In this document: positions 47,201 through 60,600 of the stretch, piece by piece
How the letters are laid out: each line of letters opens with the position of its first letter
Numbering within the stretch: position 1 is the first letter of the stretch
Assembly (NCBI GenBank): GCA_000310025.1
Contig: FN649739.1
Coordinates: 3,437,722-3,501,721, forward strand
DNA: 64,000 nucleotides
Direction of reading: 5' to 3'
Origin: Ectocarpus siliculosus
Lineage: Eukaryota; Sar; Phaeophyceae; Ectocarpales; Ectocarpaceae
Program-made: the position numbers and the translations under genes
Notes under the pieces: generated by a model
Database searches by the model: none
The model's input: the letters and a program-made list of their open reading frames with translations, nothing else
What the model was told of the DNA's origin: nothing

Positions 47201-49021
47201 TGCAGGAGGCGGGGCCGAAAAGGATGTGGAGGGTACTACCATTGAAGACCAAGCAGCCAAATACGTACACATACGTAACCTCCTAAGGACAATGGCAATG
47301 GCAATTGGTGAACTCTTGAATGGAGGCAGGAACCATTCGAGCTTTTGGTTTGATACAGCGTGTAGCGACAACCGTGAGAGGCAGTTTAACAATTTCTATT
47401 ATAACCCTCCGACACACTGCGGAAGCTTTCCAACGCTGACCGTTCTTTGACTTTCGTCTACTGTAACAGCGTACGGTTTACGTTTGTGAGAAGAGAAAAT
47501 ACTGAGAGGGGGTTTAAAACGTTTGCTGGCTATTCGTTTCACCTGTCTGTTTGAGCGATCGCCTTACGCCTCAAACTGCTTTGCGCAATATGTAGACAGA
47601 AACAAGCGGCATTTTTCAGCTTTAGGTTCACTTTAAGAATGCTCAGCTGGACGGGTTAGGCTCGGACGCGGTCAATGCAGAACAACGCGCCCTTCTCTCC
47701 AGGTTTCTGGTTGAGGAATATGTATCACCTCGCGCCACCGGCTAGCGTTCATCACGATCGCAATCGCAACATCTCTCTATGTTGTTCGTCTTCAGCAGGC
47801 CACAAATTGAGCGAGGATGGAAAAGAAACCCGCCTATAGTAACCGCCAACAAATATCAAACCTCCTAGAACTATCGCCCTGGAAACGAAATACGTATCAC
47901 ACTTCGCCTGTTGGCGACGTCAGGGCTATCGAATGTGTCTGAGAATGCGATACCGACATATCCGACCTCCAGCGAGCACAGACAGCACCTGCTGGACGTA
48001 GCGAAAATGGTACCCATTGACAAACACTGCCGGGTTGGGCCGTGTGCAATCAAAAATAACCTTTCGATGCCCGCTCTTCAACACCTCACGACCTCACGAC
48101 ATCGGAAGTGATCATGGCGATGCGTCACCTAGTACCTGCTGTCTTTCACGCGTTTCCGATAGGATACGTATTCTAGCCATCACAGAGGCAAGAGCGGAAA
48201 CACTTGTGGTGCGGAACATGGTTCATGTTCATGTTGGCGCTCGAGGCTCGCGCGGTCACACGGAAAGCCCCGCTTGTGCTAAAACTATTTCTGGTGGGGA
48301 ACGTGGGTCACTTCGCACCTGCATGATTGGTGCTCCTGGCACTGTCTACATGACCTACATAAGTCGCTACCTTTCGATGTGTGCCGGTGGCATCGCGTGC
48401 GGACCCCCCCACATGTCCGTACGAATTCCCCCTGTCCTCCAGACGCGTTGCACTTTTAACCGCGATTCGGCGACCACAATCCTTCTGTAGCTTTCTTGCG
48501 GCGGGGATACGGGTTTGGGGGTGCACGGAATGTGCAAGGTAGCGCCTGGTCAAAGCCAAACCCGCCGCAATGCTGCTCCTGCGTGGTGCAAGGTAGCACT
48601 TGGGCAAAGCCAAACCCGCAAAAACGCCCAATATTGCTCCTGCGAGCAGTTGTTTTAACCTCACTCACGGCCCTGTTCTTGTCCAGAACGAAAAAACTAG
48701 TCACCAGAGGCGGTCAAACTTACGGGAGGAGGAAGGAATAATTTCGTTCTCCACGCCAAACTTACCGACGATCGGCATCTGGCCTGTCGCGGCCGCGGCC
48801 ATCAGCGGAGTTCGAAGCTTGTGCCTCGTGCTGGCGCTCGGAGAGAGTAGAACTGGCCTTCGAAGGTCTTCCCGCATGCTGGACAGAATGTTTCGCACCA
48901 CGACAACGTCGGGCGGTACAACTCCGATGGCATCCATCAACTCATCCTGGGAGCGAGCTATTTCCGACCCAGCAGTCAGGCTGTGTAGGGACGCGTGCAC
49001 ATGGGCCGCTGGAGACGTATC
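44228..49021 (-). CDS. Ankyrin-repeat protein gene
   Basis: Exons that close in phase: 49021-48766, 47184-47126, 46734-46597, 46063-45722, 45324-45127, 44731-44662 and 44351-about 44230 (end unclear). Repeat-like helices are RTPLMAAAATGQMPIVGVV, VDVEGMTLLMHACSTSSSAV, TDAHGMTILHHAVNGNGNE and RDGWHRSIIEHAIMSGRTQI. These keep the G-x-T-x-L-x-x-A core of ankyrin repeats, with long disordered inserts between them (a Pro/Ser/Glu insert in the 46.0-45.7 kb exon). After the last repeat comes an acidic Ser/Gly linker (ESDEFSGGNAHGTASSREDN). The 5' end is open: 49021 follows an acceptor (GCGTAG), so at least one upstream exon exists. Ankyrin domains mediate protein binding; no partner can be inferred. 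Confidence 0.7.
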
Positions 49022-50748
49022 CTACGCAAGCAGAAGGTGGAAGAAGGTAGGTGACCGTTGATGACAAAAACTCAGACTCCGATGCGACGGCTTGTCAATA
49101 CTGCCGGCGCCTCTTATAGAGTGTACGCGCTGTTACCGTTAATGTCGTTCAACTTGTACACGCGATGAGTACTGGGAAATAACGTGCGGAAAGACAGCCA
49201 CCTATGTAGTGCCGGTTGTCTGAACGCGCACATCGTTCTGATGTTGTCCTTCACAACCTGGGGGTGTATCGAGCATGACTTCCTGAGGATAGGTATGCCT
49301 GAGACGTATTTACCACAACGCAGTGCATGCCACATCCAAGGTTTGCTTGGGAATCACAACACATACACACAAGAGGGATGGCGGTCTCACTGCGAGAGCT
49401 AAAAGTCAACTTCTCCGAAACGACTGTCTTAGCTGCTTGAGTACCGCAAATTGTTTCCGTTGTGTGCAATGTGCAACCAGCCGCAGGCCGTGCATGTCTG
49501 ACGCCCTGTCCCAATCGAACACAAACGGAAAGCTAGCCCACGCCTCAGTATGATCCACCCTCTTGTAACGAGCAAGGTACTTTCTAAAAAAATAGAGCAA
49601 CCTACAGGCGTGTACCTCGGGGGTGATCGACATCCTGCTACTCAACGCCGGGCGGAGCGCCGGTCCTGGGGAGAAGAACCGAGCGATGGTGAAGCGTCCG
49701 ACCGTGAACGACGCCAGTCCACGAAATAAACGCTAATCGTTGGAGGTTGGGGGTGGTCTCCGGTGAAAACCTTGAGTCATTTGCGGGACGAGCGTTCCCA
49801 GGTGAACCACACACACAGCAGGGGGGGTGAGGTTAACGGTTTTAGTCTACCGTTCGTGCTGACGCACCGCAAGCACTGTTGACTTGTGACGACACACGGG
49901 CCGTTTCGTCGCTCAGACCGGTAGCCGGGGGTACACGACGAGGTGTTTTGGCCCCAAATGTGACGCTGCGATACCTTGCGCTTAGCCGAAGGCGTGCCTC
50001 AGGCATGAGCAGTGAAGCCCGCCGCCTGCGAAAAATAATTTCTGGTATTTGCCTAACGCCAGATCACGTGCATGCCTCAGATGATTGATACATATGCATA
50101 TGCATACATGTACGCTATCTGGACTGTTTCATGAAATGAAACTCAAACAAAATTCAAGAAAAATTTACCCCACGCATAGCAACGTCATATCGGGCTTTAT
50201 CGTCGGTGGCTGTTCTCCGTGTGCTACCTGGAGCTGCCTGGGATTGTAGAAGGAGTCAGGCAACGGAACACCATCTCAGCAAAAAGTCTCAGGTATCGTG
50301 TAGTCTACACTTGATAGATGCCCTCTCCGGCAGCGAGTCAGGCATGCTTGAGCCGGTTGAAGACAAGGGCTCTCAGGCAAAAGCGAAGGGCATGCCCAAT
50401 CGGGCTGAGCCTACCATGGCTCTATGAAAACGTTAGCGTCCTTTGCAGGATGCGATGGGCTTTTATACTGCTGTAGGATCATGTCACCCACGAGTCATGC
50501 AGCCTGGCGATGTGAAGGGTTAGCAAGTCCTTGGGCCACACATGGAGGATAAAGACCAACACCACCACCAATGCCGTTGCATGTCAAGTCTAGCATACTA
50601 GCAGCAGCAGTCAGTCCACGACACTGCCTGTCGTGGCCAAGACACCCATACCCCGGGTTCGACGTGGGGTGAGCGAAGGGCCCAGTGTGTTTCGGGCCGA
50701 ATTGGTTTACGGTTCCGATGCCTGCCGAACCGTCTCACGGGAATGCGA

Positions 50749-51153
50749 TCATCGGTAGTGGGATGCGGAAATAAAAAAAGAACATGCACCTTTTCGGCCT
50801 GACGTGACTGACTTCCAGCAAGAAGAGAAGAGCACTATTCCTCCTTCCTGCTTCGCCGTGCTTCCCGTGTGCTCGCTTCCTGGGGGGCCGTTGTTGGCCC
50901 TCTCGCGTATGCGCCGAAGATGAGTTGGCATCGGCACTCCGCCCTGCTGCACCATCACGGCTATCAAGGGTCTGCATTCCTCAGAACAATACCCCAGCAG
51001 GCAGGGGTGAGGACCGTATCGACCCTTGTGGCAAGTAGGGCAATACGCCGAGATTTGATTTCGCGAAGAAACCTCGCAAACAACCATGGCAGTCGGCAGC
51101 CGGCAATCAACAAGGGTGAACACGCATCGGCCTGCAACAAGAGAGTCTGTCAC
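50749..51153 (-). CDS. Possible Cys-rich (MYND-like) exon
   Basis: An open minus-strand block contains AYCPTCHKGRYGPHPCLLGY followed by CSEECRPLI. Paired Cys with a YCSxEC-type second half resembles part of a MYND or similar zinc-binding module, but the His and last Cys of MYND are not visible. It continues through a basic helix-like stretch (THLRRIRERANNG) to a candidate donor near 50815 (AA|GTCAGT). It lies upstream of, and on the same strand as, the ankyrin gene and could be its first exon. Ankyrin plus MYND is a common pairing in eukaryotes. No phase proof. Confidence 0.35.
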   Translation of the reverse strand: MTDSLVAGRCVFTLVDCRLPTAMVVCEVSSRNQISAYCPTCHKGRYGPHPCLLGYCSEECRPLIAVMVQQGGVPMPTHLRRIRERANNGPPGSEHTGSTAKQEGGIVLFSSCWKSVTSGRKGACSFFISASHYR

Positions 51154-52682
51154 TGGACACGGCCCACGCCAGGTGGCGCGCGACCGACCTCAATCAGCGA
51201 ACCACGAAAGCCGACGCAAGCCGACGCAAGATCCCCTGCAACAAATACGCTCGCCGCTTGCCCTACGCCCTACGCTGTAACGTACTCGAACCGTACAGTC
51301 CCGCGACAGTCCCGCGATCGCGGAACATGAGAATAACTGCGAACCGAGAAGCAAATAAACGTTGGCACTCGGCAAACGCGCGGAAGTAGATGCTCGGAAA
51401 GTCATTCACAGAGGGGCTCTGGGAAAGCGAGGAAGGAAAAGCGGTAAGACGGTTTTACTTAATACGTGGAAGTAAAGATATCAGCAGCAGCGGCAGCAGC
51501 AGGCGCAAAAAATGCCGCGAGTACACTCGGCTGCAGTCTAAGTCTACAGCAGCAGGTACCCATTTTTATGCATACATGTGTAGTATGCATGCAGCAAGTA
51601 GTCTACGGCTGTATTGGTCCTCACCGGAACTACTTGTATGCAACGAAAATGACTGTGTATCACGAGTGGGTCGGCACTACCGTAGATGTTCGTTCTCACC
51701 GTAACGGTAAATAGGTCGGGAGGAAGCAGTGGGATTGAGCTATTAATAACTAGCTGTAGGTGCCGCGAGTGCTCTGGCGATGGAGTACTACGTCGATCTT
51801 GGAGATGAAGCTGGTTGGTTCCGATCGCCCAGCACTTACTTGGGGCGAACAACGTGACGAATAAAGTCTAGATGCTTAGCAGACGCTTGTCAATGGGCCG
51901 CGGTATTGGGCAGCACCGCGTCAAAGTTAGGCTATCCATGGTGTACTCGCGGACCTCTCGTTGGCAGGCAAAAAATGTACATGTAGGAACACGATCGATC
52001 ATCTCAGTCTCGTATGCGTAGGGCGGGTTCAACGCGTTGTATGTAGACTAGACGGAGATTCTGCTTGATGGTAGATTGACGGAGTTTTACGCCCACATTA
52101 ATTTAGGTTTGTGTACTGCTGTAGATAGAGTGATTTCTCGCTCCTCGGGGGGTCGGCAATGAAATTTTTCCCACTTTTTAGACTCTAATAAATAGTGGTT
52201 CGGAGCTTGATGACTGAAACTCATTGTATTCTAGATTCTTGGAGAGAAAGACGAAGCCTCTACAGGTAGAGACCGTATGGGTTCGAGGCACAACGAACGG
52301 AAGGCAACTAACTGCAGTGCTTGGGGATGGCGTAGTAAAAAAAAAAGGGTCGTTCTTATCGACCAATAAAACACGAAAGAAAACGAAACCGTGTTTTCTT
52401 GAACATATACAGAGGCGTTTTTCCCCGAAAGCGTGAAAAGAAGAAGCGGGTTCTTGGGGGCTTGCTACTTTCACGAATCCGTGTTTTTGACAGAAGCATC
52501 GGACAAGCGCACCGCGGGCGCTGTAACATAACTGAGAACGCTAGAAAGACCTGCCAGACTCACGTCCAGGTCTGTTGTGGAGATGGACAAGCGGCAGAAG
52601 CGGCGTTCAGTCCGTTCTTGGCCCAAAACTAAGCATTGCGTGGTGCTCTCGTCTTCAACTGCTGCTGTTGGTGCTGTTTTTT

Positions 52683-53080
52683 TTTTTCAGTCACACATAG
52701 CAAACACGGAAACAGTAGAACGAGTACAGCAGCACCACCAAGACCTCCAAAGCGCTGATTCCTTCGGTTCGGCTGTCTATATGATACCATCTCCCGGCGC
52801 CGTGCTGCTTCGTGGGTATTGGGTGCTTGGGTGCTGCTCAATAAAGTGTGTGAGAGACGTGTGCCACCTCACCAAAATGCCGTTCGTTGGAAAAAATGCG
52901 GCAAGACAAGATGATCTGTTTTTGGTCGGACGCATCAACATCAATCCAAGGCACCACGCAGCAGTAGAGCAACAGGGCCTCCGACACGCTAATTCTTTCG
53001 GATTGGCCATCTATGATGCTGGCCGTCAGCGCGGCTGCCGCCCTATGATTGTTGAGCTCGTCTACCTTTGGGCACGTGGT
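52683..53080 (+). repeat. Diverged internal duplication
   Basis: The stretch near 52715-52790 (AGTAGAACGAGTACAGCAGC, TCCTTCGGTTCGGCTGTCTAT) resembles 52960-53020 (AGTAGAGCAACAGGGCCTCC, TCTTTCGGATTGGCCATCTAT) at an offset of about 240 bp. Translated on the plus strand the two give SADSFGSAVY and HANSFGLAIY inside one 176-codon ORF. The ORF has no recognised family and no splice-flank support, so I list only the duplication. Confidence 0.5.
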
Positions 53081-54631
53081 GGTCAAAGATGGGAGTCGCA
53101 ACCATGAAAAATGAGCTGGCAAACTGAAGAAATCGCAAGCAACACCCAGGTGGCGACACTCTGCCCTGCGCCTGTTGTTGCTGAAAACTGAAAACAGCAG
53201 GCCAGGTGGACGGGATCTTTCTAAGTGTGTGTGTTGTCCTCTGTGTCGGGTGCTGCGTATTGCGCTTTCACCGCTGCTCTATGGTGAGCAGTACCATGTC
53301 AACCTGTTGTGTGTCGAGCAATACGTGTATTCAGGGAAGGAAACGAACTTTTAGCGATGACATCACGATTAGAACAAGCGAAAAATAATCGGATCTTCTT
53401 TTCACCGTTCCGTGAAAAAAAGCGTTTTTTTCGTTGCGTTAAAACAATACCCTATATAAGTGGATGTCGGAAATTAGTCTCTAGACTATTCGACGAGCAC
53501 TCTGTCTGCAATAGTCTCGCTTCTGCAGGGACATCACCGAATACTTGCAGTGAAAAATTACTTACTTCGTGGCCAACAACGGTGTACGCATCTCGACGTC
53601 TCTCCTCCCTTTGGATTTTCTGCTTTTTCTCGCGGGCCGCGCAAAACAACGACCTGTGAGTAACGATGCCGCGAATCCAGGCCACCACAAATACCGCATA
53701 GTCTAGTCTACAGTAGCTGTCACCTATGACGTACGTACGGTGAACACCGCAAATTCCAGCACGATATACGCTACACTACGCTACGCCAGGCCATGTTAAT
53801 GTCGATGACGCCCACATTGACATCACCTTTTGAAGCAGGTCTGCTACGCTACTGCAACAAAATGTTCGCTTCACCAACACTATTCTGGCAGCATTTACCA
53901 CTCACTCAGACCAAAACCTCAAGGCGCCCGAAACTTCACCCACACGAGTGGCGCTGCCAAACTCCACGATGTGTTATGTTCACAGGGAAAGTGTTCTTCG
54001 TCGCAGGCCTTTGAATGAGCCATTTCTTCGTGTCTGAGTCACTATTTGGTTCAAAGCATGTCAAAAGATGCACAACAAATTCCGAACCCCATTCGATCCT
54101 ACACGATTCCATCCTAACAGCGGCCACGTTTGGACCCCACAATGGACACAAGTAGCCCTCCAAGTAACAGCATTCACCCAAAAACGGTTGAAACAAGGTT
54201 GTGACGCTGAAAAGGAAGGAAAAATTATCCGCCAAATGTGCTGAGCCTTCAAGAGATGGAGAGTGCGACTCCCTCAACAAAACAAACTTCGTTATTCACA
54301 AGGACAGTCTAGTGGCAAGACGAGAAGTGAGATCGATCCAAACGCAACACGGACGAGTGCTACTGACGTGCAACTCGCAATAAGGTTGCCTAGACTTTTC
54401 GACGACCCGCAAACACACTCCGTACAACCCTTGAGCAGCGGGAGCCTATCCGCATGAACCTAACTCCAGCCTAAGACGGGTCGACCTCTCAAGAACCCGC
54501 ACCTCAATACTCTTCATCCTAACATCCTCCTGAAAAACACCTCAAAAATAGTGTCCGTGGAGGGGTCCAGAAACCCAACGCGCCAACGGAAACAACCGAT
54601 GGACTGCCGAAAGAAGAAGTGCCTGGACACC

Positions 54632-57600
54632 CTAAACGCCAATAGACAAGAGAAGGGCAACACCTCGCTTGGTCCAGAACTCCGACGGGTGCTTCCCCGC
54701 CCGGAGCTCCGCGGCAATGACGAAAGAAGGCCGTTCTCGCGAACCGGTGCGCAAAGGATACATGTAGGTGGGGCACACGTAGACGCCCTTGGGGGCCTTC
54801 TTCTTGCTTTCGACGGGCTGGAGAGGAAAAAAATCAGATGAGCACGTAGATGCGTGGCAGTTGGGTTTCGGCAAGGAAGAAAGAAGCGTTGTCAGAACGG
54901 TGTGCATATCGCCATCCAAAAGCTGCGACCGCCCTCATCGCGGGACAGATCGCTCGGGAATCACGAAGAGGATCCCGGCGTACAGCAAAGGGGTGCCAAG
55001 CCGATTCTGAGGCCAGTCTGCCTTGGCTTCGGGGGGAGCTTTTCAAGCAGATAGGAATAATTTCTTGTCGAATGCTTGTGTGTAACAAGGGTCAACGTGA
55101 AAAACAAATCAACACACATAGTCTAGGCCCACCAATCGAAAACCGTGATCCGTGAGGGAGGGGTGATTATTGGGGGGGGGGGACTCTAATTTCGATGTTT
55201 TTCGTAAGGGGCACCGCGGATAGAAAACACTCTGCAGTAGGTGGGTCAATGGCAGTTTTTCGCCCTTGTGTGCAAAGATAATAGGTGCACTGTAAGATTC
55301 AACGTTGCCGGTGGTTACGTGCGACAGCAAACCCAGCGAGAAGACATTTTGTACGCTTGGAATTTCGGTGACACGCATCTGGCACAAACACTCCATGGTA
55401 CATGATGGGGCTGTCTGGAGTTTGGGGTAGAGTGATCGATTCAGCACCATGCCAACAGCACCAGCAAGACCGCTACAACCAACAACAAAATCAGCAACAC
55501 CCACAAGATCCACACCTTGAAGTGAATGACAGGCATCTGGTAGAACAGCTCCATCGGAGGGGGCTCCTCCAGGCACCCCTCCTGTCGATTCCACCTTGCC
55601 CCGTCCAAGAACAACCCATCGCAGTAGGCGCCCTCCTTGGGGTAACTGCAGCGGGACGGAGGGGTTTCACGAAATGATGATGCCAGAGATCAGGGGGGAC
55701 AGGGGCTCGGGGAGTCGGGGGGTGGTCGGAGGGCATAGCCAAGCGCGGTCGCAGTACTACGCACCCCCTTTTATCGCCGTAGTTGCGGCAACGGTGTTCC
55801 ACTATCGGGGCTGAGTCAAACCACACCCTCTTGACACGGGTGTTGTTCTTCGAATAGGACCTCAACTTATCGGCTGCGGGGTGGTTGTCGATGCAACAGG
55901 GGCAGAGAACAAGAGATGCCCGTAGTGGCGAGACTAAGGCCCGCCAGCAAGCACGGCTGCACAGCCAGCAACGTTGTGCGACTGGAAATAGCAGCACTGG
56001 AAATAGCAGCACCTGCTGAGGGCCGACGTGTCTTGCCCCAGCACAGAAAACTCCCAGCTCAGGGTGTCGATTGCGATACCGTTTTTTCTCGCGCTCGTCT
56101 GCAAGAGTGCGGTCAGGAAACCTTTCCAGACACAGACAACACATTGCAGATGGATCGAGAGGGGGCAGGGTCGTCAATACGAGACAAAAGTTCCTTTCAT
56201 GCATGACCCAATATCGGTGATGAACTTCCTACCGTTTCCGGACACGAGCGCCTGTGTAGAGCCGAACGTGCTACTCCTGCCGAAAGGTGGACACGTGACA
56301 CGTTGTACGAAAGTTGTACGGTATTTCTGCTGGACAGTATCGCGGTACTGTACGTCTGGTGAGATGACGTACAGCCAGCTAGCCCTGTTCTGTTTTGTTT
56401 CAAGGTCAATTCTGTGAACGAGAACCACCAGCAGTGGTAGACACTGCTTCGGACGCTATGGACACGCCCACAAGAAAATTGTCTGCCATCGCTCACCGCT
56501 GGGGTAAGTCATGCATGGCAACCAGAATACTTTTGGCATTGCGACCATAGCCCAGTCCCTGATGTGCTCCGCCCGTTGGATGAGGTCGCGCATCCAAGCA
56601 CCCAAGGGCTTGAGGGACGGGTAGCACTTTGACCACGATGTTGGCACCTGGGTGAGGGTGAGCGACAGTGTTAGGGGAAAAGGTTGAGTTGAGGAAAAGC
56701 ATCAAGCAGGGCCAGGGGGTGGTTCGAGGGTGAAGATCAAGCTTTGGGTTGAGGCACGGAAGGCTGGGTGGGTGCAAGACGAGCGTTCAGATATCGCGTC
56801 GACAACGAGGACTGAGCACATTGGTCGAGGCAACGAAACATTGACATACAGTACGGTCTTGGAAACGAAGTTATTGGAATGTGCTACGAGGAACACAAAC
56901 ATTGGTTTGAGGTTTGGCAGGGTTCAAGCTGTATTTACCGTTGTCGTGCATGTCATACTCGAGATAGAGCGCCAACTGTTGATGGTGCAAAGGTATTCGA
57001 GCATTGCCCCGGAAAGAGAGAGTGATACCAAGACATGGAACATCCATGTCTTATGTAGGGCTGACTCGATTGGAAAAACACCGCAGAGACGATGCTGTCG
57101 GAAGGATATTCGCTAGAGGAAATGGGTGCATCTCATCATGGCCAGCTACAGAAGAGATGGGCCTGATTGTTCTCCAGGGTGAGCTATTTTGGCCCCATGC
57201 TCCACGAGATCAAAGCACCAACGCAAGTATTTTATGCTTTGCCGAGTTTTCGCCCCGTTCATGCGCCGATATACTTTTGGGGGTTCACACAAGAAGCAAG
57301 CGACGGAACCGAATCTCACTTTTCCTTGCAGCAGCGCCTGGGATATATCTTCCAGCTCTGGGGTGACAACGACCAGCCCCTTGACGGCCTTTTTCAAATC
57401 AGCCAGCTGCCGAGCTACTCCGTGCAGAAGCGAATTATACCTGTGGTGTGTCCGGTAGGGAATATATGTGGAGCGCGGTGCCGAACTTGATCATGATGAA
57501 CCTAACAAACTCTAGGCGATACAAACGGGCGCACGTACGACATGACGATCCTAGGTGGTTACCAGACAAAAACATGACTCGACAAACCAACGTGTTTGTC

Positions 57601-60600
57601 GGTGGGTGACACTTGAAGTGGGGCTATCTTTCGGTGACTCTATACAGGTAGGTCGACCGCCTGCGCGTGAGCTGACTGAGAGGGCTCCTGGGTCAGGCGC
57701 TGGAGGGCTAATCCGCCCTCTAAGAAACGCCAACAGCACGATCGACATCAACCAAAGTAGATGCAGCAATGTCAGCAGCAGCAAACGGAACACACAACAA
57801 TATCATCGAAAACCCCATAACAACATTGGCAACAAAAACAACAAAAAATCGTGCTCCGAGCACCTCTCAGACTCCTGCAGCAGGACGGTTTTCATCGGGT
57901 CAGGGTCCGAGCGCGATGCCAAGATGGACTTGATTTCCTGTAGGACATCGTCGTTGTCGCAACCGAGAAAATTGGACACAGGAGGGGGGCGGGCGTGATC
58001 GTTTCTTCCTTCCTTGTGTCTTTTTGCCATCAATCGTGCACCCCAGATGAGAAGGAGCGATCTACCAATCTGCGCTTGAGTAGTTCATGAGTTCCATGCT
58101 ACCCTTCCCCCCGTCTTTGTTCGTTTCCGCTCCTACAAGGAACGGCAAATGGTGACGCCGCTTCGACACGTTGGGTCCCGTATATGAAGAGTTTTATGCA
58201 CATTTTCCTAACGCACAAAACAACCTTTCCACTGTTACAAGCATAGTAGTTGGACGTGACAAAGAGGCTGCAGCAACAGGGGTGAACTGGGGAGAAAATC
58301 AGCTCACCACCGTGGCGGTAGCGCTCCATGTGCCGGCCTCACACAATTTTTTTCCCTCCTGTCTGAGCTACGGTATGGAGGGAAAGACAAGAGCTGTGCT
58401 TCACATGTGTCAACATCGTACCATGCCTGTGCGCTCGTATGTCGCCCTCGTTCGGGCTGGGCAGGAGTACCGGGTGCCCTTCGCACAGGCAATTACGTTC
58501 AACTCAACAACCGCATTTTCTCGCCGGGTGTCCCCCTCGTCGCTGCGGATGTCTGCCCAGAGATACTCCCCGTCAAACGAGGTACTTATAGTCACTGTAC
58601 GATGGAAAGGGAATCGCCAATAGACACGCCGCGGCTGGGCCCACCTTGATGTTGAAGGCCTTGGGCACTTGTTCCGAGAGCAGATCGGCCTGCTTGCTGA
58701 TTTTCTCTTCGTTCGCCTCACCCCCCGCAGACACAGCCTTCGGTGCCAGTGAAACCTGTCGTCACATGAACGAGAAGCAACAGGAGAGTGAACCGGACAG
58801 CAACAGTACAGATATCAACCGCTAGGTGCTGCTCTTGCGAGGGGGATCGAACAAACAATTTGCGCTTAAAAAACACGGCAGGCGGGCTGAGCAAAGAGGC
58901 ATGCGAACGCTCGTAAACACGAGGGATGGATTGGTCGCAGCTCCTGAGTGGTGTATCTCTGCCCCCGCAGAGTTAACATCGACGGCAGTCCGCCTTGACG
59001 CCTGGCATTTTTGAAAAGGACCACAGACATACGGTAACGGAAGAACCCTTGCCAACCGGGGTATCGTCTATGGTCCAGAAAGCCGATCTCGCAGCAAATC
59101 GATGAATCCGTTATTCTCACTGCGGTGTTGGTGGGCATGTCATGGATGTGGTATGCGGTTATCACGCCGTTAAGGAGACGCTTAGCCCGCGCATCGTCTA
59201 CTTTTTCTGTTGGTCAGCCCGCTCGTAGTCGCCCACGCTGATGAAGCTGCGGCCTTCATGTCAATGTGACTATCACTGACTCATGGGGATTATTTTCGGT
59301 GGATCGAGCACTGCACCAGGCTTGGAAGTGGTGCGGTAGGAACACATGGTCTGGTTTTATGGGAATCAATGGTTGAAAAATAAAAATGCGTGGAGGTAAC
59401 GTATACCATGCTTTTGCTCTGGAACCGTCCCACGGCGTGACTCACCATAGTCCCGAGCAGGGCGTTGGTGTCTTCGATGAGGCTGGTGATGTCCGCGTTG
59501 ACGTGCTGCCCGAACGCCGCAGGGTGGTCCGTCTTGGGAAACCTCTTGATGAACTCCTATTTCATCGTCAGGGTGGTGAAACGCCCGAAGCACGCTTTGA
59601 ATTTGAGCCTTGCCTGAACCTTTCTTGCCCCCTCTTCTAGCCACAAGCGGAACCTGAGCAGCTACTGCGTATAGTTTTTTCGATTGTGTTGACATGTTAT
59701 TGCCAACTCTAGGCACTACATCTGGAGAGCGACTGTTTCAATTTGAATATTGTCCTCGTGGGGCCAGTTGAGCCATCAATATTGAACGATTCAGGTAGAA
59801 CAATCACGCGAGTCCCTTGCAACGTCGATGGCGGAAGGGTTGGTTTTTACCTCATACGAACGACCGTGGGCACACAAGCAAGCGCGTGGCTCCGCAGATC
59901 CGCTGTCCATCCCCCAAAAGCAATAACATAAGTAAAAGGCGCATGGATATCTATCAAGGGGTGTTGAAATGATGAAACGCTTGACTCAATAGAGCAAGGG
60001 GGGCTATGGGATCGGGTAACAAGAGGGAGTAAGAGGTGCGAAAGGCCAACAAATAGGTGTGACAACGAAAGGTTGATAGCAACCCAGTCCATGGTTCGTG
60101 GGAACAGCACGGCTTGCCTTATACGATTGGAGATCGCCATCTGGGGGGACGTAGTACTCCTTCAGTTCGGACAGGAGGAAGTTGGGCTCGTCGATGGCTG
60201 CGGGGCAGAAGTACTGGTTCATGTACACGTTCACAAGCCTGCCGAGGGTACGGCAAGAACACGCGTCAAGAACGCAGCGACACGACAAGGAAATCGATGT
60301 GCATGGACAAGCATTGACATCTAGGTTGAGCAAGGGGCGATGATGAATAGTGGTCGACCCCAGCCCTTTTCCGCCATAGGGGAACAAAAATCGCGCCCAG
60401 CCCTCTTCAACGAGACACGGAAAGATGTGCACAGGGAATTTTTCGGATGAAGGATAACTACGGCCGAAGCGTTTGGAACGCTTTCCGAACCTTGTATTCG
60501 AAGACGGAGGCTCGGCGGTATGCCCTGCTGCCTAGGAAAGCCGTGCAGGTCGTCTGGCAACAACAACCACCACGCAACAACACATAGAATGCCGCCATTT

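Larger units (their letters stand above)
49022..54631. other. Gap between ankyrin and dynein genes
   Basis: It must contain the upstream exon(s) of the ankyrin gene and the 3' UTR of the dynein gene. Possible exons lie at 50800-51153 (listed) and near 49500-49590, where the minus strand reads RVDHTEAWASFPFVFDWDRA after an acceptor-like TTTTTTTAG. I cannot join these in phase. The rest shows no gene. Confidence 0.4.

Noticed and set aside
46758-47450. 230-codon plus-strand ORF
   Set aside because: Overlaps, antisense, the phased ankyrin exon at 47184-47126, which has acceptor, donor and continuity with its neighbours on both sides.
57555-57998. Plus-strand ORFs across the dynein gene
   Set aside because: They are antisense to introns and exons of the phased dynein model and show no family resemblance.
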